Shown piece by piece: positions 53,901 through 63,600 of a stretch of DNA of 64,000 nt. Under the pieces are notes generated by a model, which did no database searches, was not told the origin of the DNA, and saw only the letters and a program-made list of their open reading frames with translations. Source of the stretch: Pseudomaricurvus alcaniphilus (lineage in GTDB: Bacteria; Pseudomonadota; Gammaproteobacteria; Pseudomonadales; Cellvibrionaceae). Positions within the stretch are counted from its first letter, which is position 1. Each line of letters opens with the position of its first letter. The DNA lies in the NCBI RefSeq assembly GCF_011440395.1, contig NZ_JAAOIX010000003.1, forward strand, positions 310,001 through 374,000. Direction: 5' to 3'. A program made the translations under genes and the position numbers.

Positions 53901-56825
53901 GCGGCAGACGGCGATGTGATTGTCGCCCACTCACGCTTGCACAGCGGCGCGGCGCGCCTGATCCAGGCCTCCGAAAGTGTGGTGGTACGCAACGATGTGG
54001 ATTTGGGGCTGGATGTCAGTCTGGTCAATGACCAAACCTACGATGACAGTGGTTATATTCTCTATCGCTATGTGCTGACCAATCGCGGTTCGGTAGATTT
54101 GGCTGACGTGACCCTGCGCACTATGGTGGCTCACCACACCAGTTTTTATTACACCTACGCGCTGCCTGTCGCGGGTGGTTGCGGTAGCAGTTATTGTAAT
54201 TCCGGGGTCGAGTGGAGTTTGCACAGCATAGACCAGTTGCGCGCTGGCGAATCCAGGGTAGTGACCATTCCAGTGAGCAAGGAGTCGAGCGCTGTGGATG
54301 GTGAGGTGCTCACCAGCCAGGCGGTGGCCTACGACAGCGGTGGTGCTTACTGGCTGGGCAGTAAATCCACGGCACTCTACGCCGATGATCCGACGCCCCA
54401 GGTCGCCATGACCGCGCGTCGTTTTGTGCTGGCTGACAACGCTACCCAGGAGGTCGATATCTGGGCCGGCAACCCGCAGTCGAGCGTGGTCAGCAATGCC
54501 TATTATGTTCTCAATATCCCGGACGGCTATTCAGTGCAGACGGTATCGAACAATGGCGTGGCCTATACCGTTGCAGGCAGCCCCATCGTGGTCTGGCCGC
54601 TGGGTAATATTCCCGCCGGGCAGTGGCTGCATGAATCGGTAACCCTGGTTTCCGACGCAGGTCTTGGTGCGGCCGAGGTGCTGGTACTGCGCGGCAGTTT
54701 GCATCGCGGCGCTGATCCCACCAATGCATTGGCCCGGTCGCAATTGCCAACGGTGATAGGCGCAGAGGTGATCGATCTGGATACCGCAGAAACCAATACC
54801 GCCGGGGCGCGAGAGTGGGATCTGCTGGCGGAAAATATCAGTTCGCCCGAGGTGGCTGATACCACCCTGTATTTCTGGGTGCCGAGCTATACCTATGCGC
54901 TGGAGTCCGGCACCGGTGCGGTGTGTTCGGGCAGTACCTGTAACCCCGACGAGTGGGGTTATTGGGACATTGGAAATTTTGATGCCGGTGCCGCTGAGGC
55001 GTTTAATCTGCCGCTCACTGATTCAAACCCGCCCAATGGCTTGTTGCTTGTGGGCCAGGCTCAGCTCAATTGGTCCTCCACTCCCCGCAAGCCAATTTCC
55101 CTGCAAAGAGTCTGGGGTGCGGGCAGTGAGTACCAGGTTGACCAGAACCACGACAGCGACGGGGACGGCGCTCCGGACTGGTGGGAAATCGCCAATGGCT
55201 TTGACTTCCTCGACGGCACCGATGGTGCGCTGGATGCGGATAATGATGATTTGAGTAACACCGGCGAGTATTTCGCTGGCACACTGCCGTACGTAGCCGA
55301 TACCGATGCCGATGGTATAACCGACGGCGCTGAAGTGGCAGTGGGTTTAAACCCCCTCTCGGACGCAGACGCCGGCCTCGACCTGGACAGTGATGGTTTG
55401 AGCAACCTGACTGAACACCGGCTCGGCACCCTGCTGGATGATGAGGACAGCGACAACGATGGCTGGACTGATTACCAGGAAGCATTATTGGGTAGCGATC
55501 CACTGCTCGACAGTGATTACTATATTCCCAATGCGGCCTTTATCTCTGTGCACAAGTTGTGGGATATAAACGGAGACGGAGTTGAGGAGGTCGGGCAGTT
55601 TGGCAAGCGTACCAATAACAATAAGCCTCAGTTGATCATCACCGATCCGACCACCGGCTCCACGGTGACCTCCTACACCTGGGAGGATGACTGGTACAAC
55701 CCGCAACTGGTGCGAGTCTCCGATCGCAACGGCGATGGAGTAGAGGAGCTTGCCCTGTTCGGTCTGGCCAAAGCCGACCTGCGGCCGCAGCTGGTGATTA
55801 AAAACGGGGCCAACGCCGCCCAGGTGCTGAATACCTTCAGCTGGCCGGCCAGTTGGACCGGCGTGCAGTTTGTAGAGTTGGATGATTCCACCAGTGACGG
55901 AGTGTCTGAGTTGGCCATCTTCGGGTTTGATTATGTCACCTGGCAACCCAAGCTGGTGGTGCGCGACGGCTCCGATCCGGAAGTTGCCAGACCCACCACC
56001 AGTTGGCCCTCCATCTGGAACAATGTGCAGTTTGTGCAACTGCCGGATATGAACAGCGACGGGGTTGATGAAGTGGCTATCTTTGGTCAGCGCACTGGCA
56101 GTGGTCGCAACCAGCTGGTGATCAAGGACGGCACTGACCCCGATGTACAGATCGAGATCTACAATTGGGGCAACAACTGGGACGACCCGCAGGTGGTGTC
56201 GTTGGCCGATCTCAACAATGACCTCAGTAACGAGATCGCGCTGATGGGTGTGCGCAAGGACGACGGCCGAGCCCAGATGATCGTCAAGAGCGGCAGCAAT
56301 CGCTCCCAGGGCGTGCGCAACTACGGTTGGCCGGAGGAGTTGACCAACCCGATCTATATGTCGGTACCGGATCGCGACAATGACGGCCTGGCGGAACTGG
56401 GTATGGTCGGCGTGCGCAGTGACGATGGGCGCACCCAGATCATTGTCAAAAAAGGCAGCAGCCAGCAAACCCTGGAGGTGGTGGGTTGGAATACCACCTG
56501 GCTTGACGGAGTGGTGCATATCCTCGCCGATCTCTCGACAGACGCACTGCAGGACTACGCTTTGCTGGGTAACCACTTCAACGCCGGTTATGCCCAGTTG
56601 GTGGTGATCAATAGCGCCACTGGCCAGAACCTGCGCACCTTCAGTTGGCCTACCATGGACGCCACCAAAGCTACCCTGATCCAACTGGCGGATATGAACG
56701 GCGACAACATTCCGGAGGTGGGACTTTATTCGGCCGAGAGCGGTAGTGGTGTCCTGCAGATCAAGAACGGTGCCAACCAGGCACAGATTCTCTCGACTGT
56801 GAACTGGCCGGCGGCCTGGTACTAG
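50922..56825 (+). CDS. Giant secreted protein: DUF11-like tandem units, calcium-binding stretch, FG-GAP repeats
   Basis: A 1967-residue predicted secreted protein with a signal peptide (1-35, cleavage ALA|LN). Residues 36-281 are unit 1; then come units of 248-249 residues at 282-529, 530-778 and 779-1027, and a divergent fifth region to about 1405. Each unit pairs two beta-sandwich (DUF11-like) halves, and the first half has a Cys pair (CGTSYC). Residues about 1406-1530 carry Asp-rich thrombospondin-3-like calcium motifs (DSDGDGAPDWWE, DTDADGITDGAE, DSDNDGWTDYQE). Residues about 1538-1967 hold about eight FG-GAP-like repeats (DINGDGVEEVGQFG). AGGAATT precedes the ATG. No lipobox or known C-terminal sorting tag is seen. 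A role in adhesion or surface display is inference. Confidence 0.85.
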   Translation: MISLTFIGLRRLLKPFFKQFFLLSFFALVANFALALNIVATVDVDQKGSDFHYYKILVSNTDSVTRSDVTVTTNVPAGLRFYYTYSRPVASGCGTSYCDGADIPSWDLGDLAPGDSQMIIVPAQRSGATDGQSFTFDASVTYAGLGSPLTDSVTTQYDTTTPIELSIDAVKQTVDAGSDVQYQVSYGNIGNASLTATEVAADIPAGTTLVSASDGGTQVGSQVVWDIGILGVGSGSKRFFTVSIPDGAEDGEIYLSNAQFTGSGSLDVTSTESIVVNSAAGLTLDVTLASDISSGSGDYLYYRYVLSNRSSVDLADVVLNTMVADNTRFYYTYSLPTASNCGTSYCDPGEWSSHEYDSLPAGESRVVIVPLSRVNAVNGELLTSHAVASDSTGNYRLGSRTSINHSSTSTLELSLSAEKQVAATGEEITYELNFGNISGSAYQNLVLEFDMPAGATLVSTTGGGSESDGVVSWDLGTLNTGTGNKRMLTLTLADTLEDGDVVVTTSRLHTGGQRLIQSAESVVVRNDVGMTLSVTLASDISSSGGDFLYYRYVLANHSSVDLADVSLRTMVAHHTRFYYTYSLPTASGCGTSYCDPGVDWSEHSYSLLPAGESRVVIVPVDRVGAVDGEVLTSRAVAYDATDSFRLGAQSSVNYDSSPALELSLSAEKQVVDTAEEITYELNFGNISGSAYQNLVLEFDLPPGASLVSASDGGSESDGVVSWSLGTLNTGSGNKRLVTVELADTLADGEVVVTDARLHTGGPRLIQSSESVVVRNDVGLSLTVTLASDTSSASGDFLYYRYVLANHSSVDMADVSLRTMVAHHTRFYYTYSLPTAGGCGSSYCDPGVDWSEHSYGLLPAGESRVVIVPVDRNSAVDGEVLTSRAVAYDATDSFRLGAQTSANYDSTASLELSLAADTQVAATGAEVLYELSFGNISNSAYQNLVLEYDLPAGATLVNASNGGTLSGGVVSWDLGTLNTGAANKRYVRVSLPGGAADGDVIVAHSRLHSGAARLIQASESVVVRNDVDLGLDVSLVNDQTYDDSGYILYRYVLTNRGSVDLADVTLRTMVAHHTSFYYTYALPVAGGCGSSYCNSGVEWSLHSIDQLRAGESRVVTIPVSKESSAVDGEVLTSQAVAYDSGGAYWLGSKSTALYADDPTPQVAMTARRFVLADNATQEVDIWAGNPQSSVVSNAYYVLNIPDGYSVQTVSNNGVAYTVAGSPIVVWPLGNIPAGQWLHESVTLVSDAGLGAAEVLVLRGSLHRGADPTNALARSQLPTVIGAEVIDLDTAETNTAGAREWDLLAENISSPEVADTTLYFWVPSYTYALESGTGAVCSGSTCNPDEWGYWDIGNFDAGAAEAFNLPLTDSNPPNGLLLVGQAQLNWSSTPRKPISLQRVWGAGSEYQVDQNHDSDGDGAPDWWEIANGFDFLDGTDGALDADNDDLSNTGEYFAGTLPYVADTDADGITDGAEVAVGLNPLSDADAGLDLDSDGLSNLTEHRLGTLLDDEDSDNDGWTDYQEALLGSDPLLDSDYYIPNAAFISVHKLWDINGDGVEEVGQFGKRTNNNKPQLIITDPTTGSTVTSYTWEDDWYNPQLVRVSDRNGDGVEELALFGLAKADLRPQLVIKNGANAAQVLNTFSWPASWTGVQFVELDDSTSDGVSELAIFGFDYVTWQPKLVVRDGSDPEVARPTTSWPSIWNNVQFVQLPDMNSDGVDEVAIFGQRTGSGRNQLVIKDGTDPDVQIEIYNWGNNWDDPQVVSLADLNNDLSNEIALMGVRKDDGRAQMIVKSGSNRSQGVRNYGWPEELTNPIYMSVPDRDNDGLAELGMVGVRSDDGRTQIIVKKGSSQQTLEVVGWNTTWLDGVVHILADLSTDALQDYALLGNHFNAGYAQLVVINSATGQNLRTFSWPTMDATKATLIQLADMNGDNIPEVGLYSAESGSGVLQIKNGANQAQILSTVNWPAAWY
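51765..54002 (+). repeat. Three tandem 744-747-bp coding repeats in the giant gene
   Basis: Units 51765-52508, 52509-53255 and 53256-54002 are in-frame tandem copies encoding 248, 249 and 249 residues. The last two share long identical runs (for example LRTMVAHHTRFYYTYSLPTA, FLYYRYVLANHSSVD). The high identity between neighbours suggests recent duplication or gene conversion, and copy number may vary between strains. Confidence 0.88.
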
Positions 56826-57138
56826 ACGCGTGTATATGGCTGCATTTTAGCGAAGCAGCCTGCCCAGCCATTTGTCGCTGGGCAGGCTATACAGAGTTTT
56901 ATTACTTCCCATCAATCCGAAGGTGCATGCCACGCACCGGTCGTCTGCCACCTTGCGAGTCTTCTCCACTGGCGTATACTTCTACCTCAGCCAGTTCGCA
57001 AGGACTCCGCCCGCTCCGTGGGTGAGCCCCTTGAAATTGCGCCGGGCTTCCCCTCGCGATCGCTAAAAATTATTCAGGCATGGGGATTTGACAAGGTTTG
57101 GTCGCGCTAATGGCGCGAACCTTAAATCGGATTGTGCG
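56826..57138. other. 313-bp spacer between the two giant paralogues
   Basis: It contains a strong hairpin (56857-56888) and otherwise nothing I recognise. No coding frame is supported, and no clear promoter boxes were found for the second paralogue. Confidence 0.55.
56857..56902 (+). terminator. Hairpin terminator after the first giant gene
   Basis: A perfect 12-bp stem (agcctgcccagc, 56857-56868; gctgggcaggct, 56877-56888) with an 8-base loop lies 32 bases past the stop. The nearest T run (gttttatt) is about nine bases downstream, so it may be a slightly imperfect intrinsic terminator. Confidence 0.65.
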
Positions 57139-60100
57139 ATGTTCTCATACGCTAGTCTTAGCTCCTGTTGGCGTTCCTGTTGGCGTTCTTGTTGGTGTTC
57201 TTGTTGGTATAGTTGTCCGAGTTTTGGATCAATCCTCCTCACTGCTTTGCTTCTGTGTATTGCCAGTCCTGGCCATGCACTGAACCTGGCAGCCACTATT
57301 GATTCCGATCGCAAGGGCAGCAATTACTTTTACTGCAAAATCCTGGTATCAAACCCGGATTCGGTGGTGCGCAATAACGTCACCGTCGCCATCGATGTGC
57401 CCGCCAATACCAACTTCAATGAGACCAGTGCGTTGCCGGTTGCCAATTGCAGCGGCAGTAGCTGTGACGCGGGTGAGACCCCGAGCTGGGAGCTTGGCAG
57501 TCTGGCCGCGGGCGCGTCCCGGGTAATAATCGTGCCGTTCCAGCAGGTGGGCGCCACTTCCGGGCAGACCTTTACGTTTAACGCGGCCGCCACTTATACC
57601 GGTTTAGGCGAACCGGTTAGCGCGACCGCGGAGGCCGAATATGACACCAGTAGCGCAGTGGAGCTGTCACTGGACGCGCGCCGGCAAACCGTAGCCGCTG
57701 GCGGCGAGGTCCGGTACGAGCTCGGTTTCGGCAATATCGGTGCGACTCCCTTGCCGGGACTGTCGCTGGAATTTGACCTGCCTGCCGGCGCCAGTCTGGT
57801 GGAGGTGTCCGACGGTGGCAGTTTGGCCAACGGCGTAATCAGCTGGGAGCTGGGCACTTTGGCGGCGGGGGCTGCCAGCAAGCACTTTGTGCGAGTGGCG
57901 CTGGCGGCGGACCAGGAATCCGGCGACCTGATCACAACAGCAGCTCGTGTGCGTGACAGCGAACAAACCCTGGTCAGCGCTGCGGAGAGTGTAGCGGTGC
58001 TCAACCAGGCTGGGCTGGCCCTGGACGCGACCCTGGTCAATGACTTGAGCTTCGCCCTGGGCGGACATTTTTATTATCGCTATGTGCTGACTAATCGGGG
58101 TTCGGCAGCCCTGGCAGATGTGGAGCTGCGGGTGCTAACCGCAGAGCACAGCAGCTATATGGAGCTGGGCAGCTTGCCGGCCACAGACTGCAGCGGTGCC
58201 AGCTGCGATGCCGGCGAGTGGGGTTACTACAGTTTTGGCCCACTGGAGGCAGGGGAGAGCCGGGTGGTGACCATCCCGGTGCTGAAAACCGACGCCGCCG
58301 TGAATGGGGATGTTCTCACCAGCCGGGCCATGGCGCAGGCGGACGGTGGTGCTGAGTGGGCGGGGGTTAAGTCTTCAGTCTTGTATGCGCAAGCTGTGAA
58401 ACCCCAGGTGGCCATGGCCGGACGGCGTTTTGTGGTGGCCGCGAATGCCACCCAGGAGGTGGATATCCGCGTCGGCAATCCCGGAGCGGCGGCGCTCAAT
58501 AACGCATTTTTCGTGCTCTCGATCCCGTCGGGCTTTGCGGTGCAGACGGTCTCCGGCAATGGACTGGCACTGGCGGGGGCCGGCAACCCCTATGTGATCT
58601 GGCCACTGGGTAATATTCCCGCCGGCGGCTGGGTGCAGCAGAGTGTCACCCTGCAGGCAGACGCGGGGCTGGAGGCGGGGCAGGTGCTGATACTCGAAGG
58701 CAGCTTGCGCGGCGGCGGCAATCAACCCGGGTCCCTGGCACGGGCGCAACTGGCGACCGTGATTGGCGCCGAGGTGCTGGATGTGGACTCTGGCCTGGCA
58801 GTCAGCGGCAGCACCCTGAACTGGGATTTTCTCGCTGAGAATATCAGCGCGCCGCAACTGACTGATGCCCGCTTGTGGTTCCTGATGCCCAACACCAGTT
58901 TCTTTTTCCCGGGGCAGGGCGGGGCGGTGTGCCCGGACAGCGGCTGTTTCCCCGGCGATTGGGGCTACTTCCCGCTGGGTGACTTCGGTAGCGGCGAATC
59001 TGCACCCTTTGACCTGGCGGCGACGGTATCCGGCGCCGCCGCCGGCGCACTGCTGGTGGGACACGTCAACCTGGATTGGGCCTCGACGCCGCGCACACCG
59101 CTGGCCATTCAAAGACTGTGGGCGCTCGGCAGTGAACACCCGGTCGACCTCGATCACGACAGCGATGGCGACGGCGCTACTGATTTCCAGGAGCTGCAGT
59201 ACGGCACTGACCCGCTGGACAGCCGCGACGTGCTGCTTGAAGCCAGTAGTTATCTCTCGCTGCACAAACTCTGGGATATGAACGGTGACGGGATTGAGGA
59301 AGTGGGCCAGTTTGGTGTACGCCTCAATAACGACAAGCCCCAGCTGATTGTGACTGACCCCAGCACCGGTGCCACAGTCAAATCCTTTACCTGGGAGGCG
59401 AGCTGGTACAACCCGCAGCTGGTCAGGCTGTCGGATCGCAATGGCGACGGAGTCGATGAGCTGGCCGTCTTCGGCTTCGCGAAAGCTGATTTGCGCCCCC
59501 AGTTATCCATCAAGAACGGGGTCAGCGCGGCGCAGCTGAATACCTTCAGTTGGCCAGCTAACTGGTACGCGGTGCAATTTGAGGAGCTGGACGACTCCAC
59601 CAACGATGGCATCTCCGAGCTGGCGATCTTCGGTTTTGACAAAGCCAGTGACCAGGCCAAGCTGGTGGTGCGCAATGGCGCCAATCCGGAGCAGCAATTA
59701 CCCACCACCAGCTGGCCGGCAATTTGGCAGAATGTCCGCTTTTTGCAGACTCCGGATGTCAACGGCGACGGGGTGGAGGAAGTGGCGATTTTCGGCCAGC
59801 GCACGGGCAATAACCGCAACCAGCTGGTGATCAAGGATGGCGTCGACCCGAATATCCAGCACGCTATTTATAACTGGGGTGATAACTGGGACCAGCAGCA
59901 GATCCTGCGCCTCGCTGACAACACCAACGACGGCATTGAAGAGCTGGGGTTACTGGGTGTGCGCAGGGACGACGGTCGCGCCCAGTTGATCGTCAAGAAT
60001 GGTGCCAATCGCTCCCAGGGGGTGCGTAATTACGGTTGGCCGGAAGAGTTGACCAGCCCCGAGTATTTGCCGGTTCCGGATCGGGACGGCGATGGCCGGG

Positions 60101-60534
60101 CGGAGTTGGGGATGGCCGGGGTGCGCAGTGACAATGGCCGCACCCAGATTATCGTCAAGCGCGGCAGCAATCAGCAAACCCTGGAGGCAGTGGGTTGGAA
60201 TACCACCTGGGTCGATGGCAAGGTGCACGTGCTGGCGGATTTGTCCGGCGATCAATTGCACGACTACGCGCTGCTGGGCAATCACGTCACTGCTGGCTAC
60301 GCCCAATTGGTGGTCAGCAACAGCGCCAGCGGGCAAACCCTGCGCACTTTTAGCTGGCCCTCTATGGATGCCACGCAATCCACCCTGGTAGAACTTGCAG
60401 ATATGAATGGCGACGGCATTCCGGAAGTCGGCCTGTATTCTGCCGGCAGTGGCAGTGGTGTATTGGAAATCAAAAACGGCGCCAACCAGACCCAGCTACT
60501 GTCCCGGGTAACCTGGCCTGCGGCCTGGTATTAA
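57139..60534 (+). CDS. Paralogous secreted DUF11/calcium-binding/FG-GAP protein
   Basis: A 1131-residue shorter paralogue of the preceding giant protein. The N-terminus is odd: before the hydrophobic core (SILLTALLLCIASPGHA, cleavage before LN) lie four Ser-Cys-Trp-X units encoded by a 12-bp tandem repeat. One full DUF11-type unit (about 48-285) and divergent half-units to about 660 follow, then a single calcium motif (DSDGDGATDFQE, about 672), then FG-GAP-like repeats (704-1131) very like those of the neighbour; both proteins end WPAAWY. The ATG at 57139 is chosen; the frame is open to 57088 through a Lys/Arg-containing leader. The second copy probably arose by duplication followed by loss of tandem units. 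Confidence 0.82.
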   Translation: MFSYASLSSCWRSCWRSCWCSCWYSCPSFGSILLTALLLCIASPGHALNLAATIDSDRKGSNYFYCKILVSNPDSVVRNNVTVAIDVPANTNFNETSALPVANCSGSSCDAGETPSWELGSLAAGASRVIIVPFQQVGATSGQTFTFNAAATYTGLGEPVSATAEAEYDTSSAVELSLDARRQTVAAGGEVRYELGFGNIGATPLPGLSLEFDLPAGASLVEVSDGGSLANGVISWELGTLAAGAASKHFVRVALAADQESGDLITTAARVRDSEQTLVSAAESVAVLNQAGLALDATLVNDLSFALGGHFYYRYVLTNRGSAALADVELRVLTAEHSSYMELGSLPATDCSGASCDAGEWGYYSFGPLEAGESRVVTIPVLKTDAAVNGDVLTSRAMAQADGGAEWAGVKSSVLYAQAVKPQVAMAGRRFVVAANATQEVDIRVGNPGAAALNNAFFVLSIPSGFAVQTVSGNGLALAGAGNPYVIWPLGNIPAGGWVQQSVTLQADAGLEAGQVLILEGSLRGGGNQPGSLARAQLATVIGAEVLDVDSGLAVSGSTLNWDFLAENISAPQLTDARLWFLMPNTSFFFPGQGGAVCPDSGCFPGDWGYFPLGDFGSGESAPFDLAATVSGAAAGALLVGHVNLDWASTPRTPLAIQRLWALGSEHPVDLDHDSDGDGATDFQELQYGTDPLDSRDVLLEASSYLSLHKLWDMNGDGIEEVGQFGVRLNNDKPQLIVTDPSTGATVKSFTWEASWYNPQLVRLSDRNGDGVDELAVFGFAKADLRPQLSIKNGVSAAQLNTFSWPANWYAVQFEELDDSTNDGISELAIFGFDKASDQAKLVVRNGANPEQQLPTTSWPAIWQNVRFLQTPDVNGDGVEEVAIFGQRTGNNRNQLVIKDGVDPNIQHAIYNWGDNWDQQQILRLADNTNDGIEELGLLGVRRDDGRAQLIVKNGANRSQGVRNYGWPEELTSPEYLPVPDRDGDGRAELGMAGVRSDNGRTQIIVKRGSNQQTLEAVGWNTTWVDGKVHVLADLSGDQLHDYALLGNHVTAGYAQLVVSNSASGQTLRTFSWPSMDATQSTLVELADMNGDGIPEVGLYSAGSGSGVLEIKNGANQTQLLSRVTWPAAWY
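57163..57210 (+). repeat. 12-bp tandem repeat in the signal-peptide region
   Basis: Four 12-bp units (tcctgttggcgt twice, then tcttgttggtgt and tcttgttggtat) encode SCWR-SCWR-SCWC-SCWY. Being a multiple of three, changes in unit number keep the frame. Confidence 0.9.
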
Positions 60535-60697
60535 TGTTTGCCGGGCTGCCCGGTGGCAGGTTTTTGCGTTAATTTATGGTTTTTTGGGTCAGGTTAGCTA
60601 ATATCAAGTGATAACTCATGCCTGTCGCGCAGCTGAGCATTGCAGTTGCTCTCTGCAGTGGCAGTATTTTTTTTCGCTAAGGAAGAGAGAAATAATA

Positions 60698-63600
60698 ATG
60701 AATCCTGTCAGCGCTTCTATTCGCGCCTTTCCGCTCGTTAATACCACTCTGTTGGCCACTTCACTGTTGCTCAGTTCCACTGTCGCCGCGGTACCCCAGG
60801 GCACTTACCGAGGGCAAAGCTCGGTGGAATTCCTGCTCGATCTGCAGGCTAATGGTGGTGCTGCTGGCCACGCACTGGAGTCCAGCTCTGTGTACGGTAT
60901 CCAGTGGGTGATCGACGGCAGCGGCAATATTACGCCCAGCGTACTGAGTGAAGACTATGTCTTTGTCGATACCAATAACGACCAGCAGGCCGACAGCTGG
61001 GTGTTGCAGAGCACGACCCATCGCTCCAGGCGCCTGGTGGGTAGCAATTATGGTGGTTACTCCCTGCTCCAGGCCCCAGCGGGATTTTCGGCGCCGGCCT
61101 TTACCAGTTCATTGACGCAGGCGGGAGTGGGGCTCTATGAGGCGGACATAAACAACACCATTACCTTTTTGAGTGACACCAGTCTCCGTGCCGTAATTAC
61201 CAGCACGCCGTCGGAAGATCTGTTGGTGAGCAATGTGTTGGTCAATGATTTTCTCAGTGGTGGCAAAAACCTGGTGTCCAGTGTGCTGGGTATCTTCGCC
61301 AAAATGGATACTCTTTATCCGACCACAGCGGCGGACCTGAATGGCAAGTCATTCCACGGCGTATTCCGCTCCCGCGAATATGTTGGTATTGATGGCTACG
61401 ACGCTAAATACACAGAGGCCGTCAGTGGCGGCCTGGCAGCCATTGAATTTACCTCCACCTCTGCTTGCGTGATATCCGCGTTGGAGCGGACGGAGATTCT
61501 CCAGTTTACCATTCCCGACCTCGATGGCGACTCCGGCACTGTCGAGGGGGACCAGGATTACCGCAATCGGCTGGCTATCCAAATCCAGGACTCCTCCGGA
61601 TTTGATTGTACCTATTCTGTAGACAGCAGCGGCCGGATCGAGATTCGCGCCGACCCGGGTGGTGAGGGAGAGTTTCAGTTGTTTGAGTTTTACAGTGACG
61701 CCAGCCAGCGCTACCTGGTGTCTACTGACTCTGGCAACTCTCTCGACAGCACTGGAGAACCTGTCGGTGGCGGCGAGGGCACTGAGGGGCAGATCAAGGG
61801 CCTGGGCCTGTTTCTGCAGGTTGCGGCCTTCGATGCCGATCAGGACACACGCAACGATGCGGCCGCCGGCACCTTCCTCCTCAATTACATCGCCAGTGAT
61901 TATGAGAGCGGCCTGCTCAGCAACTGGAGCCCGGAGTTTGACCAGTTCGGCCGTGCGGTGCTGGAATTTTCCAGTGCTGCAGCGGCGGGCCATACGGGGT
62001 TTAACCAGTGTTCCTTCCGCGACCGTGGGGTGGAGACCGAGAAAGCCGATTCCGGCACCGAGGCCGGTGGTGATGTCAGTTCCGACCTCAATAAATTCAC
62101 CTCCCCGTTGGAAGAGGCGCTGGATTGCCGCTTCCGCATCCATCAAAGCGGCGGCTTCGAGCTGGTGTTAACTTTCGAAGACGACGGCGGTGTCGAGGAA
62201 GTGAACATTGACGGCAGAATCTCCAACAACTATGAGGCCTTGACGCTCGCCTTGGCGGAGAGCGGTACTGTCATAGTGGAAGGCACTGATGTGGTTGACG
62301 AGAGCGGGCTTATTGTCGTTGTTGGGGTGCAGTATTCCGGCGATCTATCCGCCAACCAGGACGACGACGAATTCAGCAACGAGGACGAGTTCTTCGTCTA
62401 TCGCGGCCAGGATTCCGATGACGACGGCGACCCCAACAGCACCGACCCCGATGACGATAACGACGGTATTTCGGATATTATCGAACTGGCTAATCCTACC
62501 TTTTTACACCCCTGGAACGCCGCCGATGGCCAGCGTGACCAGGACGGCGATGGCTTCAGCAATGCCGCTGAGGCTCTGGCAGGCACCAGCATGACTGACC
62601 CGGAGGACAAGCCCGGCACGGCCTTCAGGGCGCTGGGCTTCTGGACCCATCTCGCTTTTAACGGCAACTACCACGAGGAACAGGTGTGTCGCGAAGACAG
62701 CGGCGGCTACCTCGATAACAGTGGTGACTTTGTGCCCGACCCCTTCTGGGTATCTTACTGCGCTGTGCGGGGCATGGCCTGGTGGAGCGGCAATCTGGAC
62801 CTGTTTATCTTTGCCGATCAGGAACAAAACCCGAGTTGCGACGAGGGCAGTACCTGTTCCCAGTCGGTAGTGCGCGATGGTAATTACCTGGATGTAGGCG
62901 CACGGGGTATGGTGACCGCCGACGATGGCATGTTGTTTGTCAGCCACTACGATTTCAACGGCAATCCGCTGCGCGATGAAAACTGGGACCCCAGTGTCGG
63001 CGATATCGAATACGGCGTCAGCATGGTGGTGCAGGTAGCCAGTGGTCTCAGCAACAACGATCTGGTGGGCAAGACCTACGCCGTGGCGGCCATGAGCAAG
63101 AGCTTTGCGCAGGGTGATAACGCGCAGTTCTCGGAAACCAACCTGCTGTTGTCCTTTGACTTGTCCATAACCGGTGACGGTACCTGTGTGGTCAGTAGCT
63201 GGACCGAGCACAAGCTGGAGCAGTTGGAAGATGGCGACAATGATTTTGACGATCGCACCAACCTGTACCACAGCGAAGCGCCTGTTACGTTCTCCGCTTG
63301 CAGCTTCAGCACTGATGCTGCCAGTGGCGAATTGCAGCTGACCCTGACTCCCACCGAGGGCGATCCCGGTGTCTGGGCGCTGCGCGTCACTCCGGACTTC
63401 AATTACCTGGCCAGCAGCAACCCGGACGCCAGCCCCGACGAAATTGGATTTGTCCTCGGTGTCAGCAAAGCCACCCCTACTGCAGGCGATAATGCCGCAG
63501 TTGCGGGCGCGTTCTTTATTGCCGGTATGGACCTGGACTTCTGGAACCACACCGATACTGCCTTCGTCGGCTATGACGGCGATGGCATCTTCCGGGCGGT

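Noticed and set aside
55485-56684. 399-residue minus-strand frame opposite the FG-GAP repeats
   Set aside because: A repeat-derived shadow; a similar frame occurs opposite the same repeats in the paralogue.
62504-63550. 348-residue minus-strand frame near the right edge
   Set aside because: It is opposite the large secreted protein frame, which has a signal peptide, a ribosome binding site and calcium motifs.
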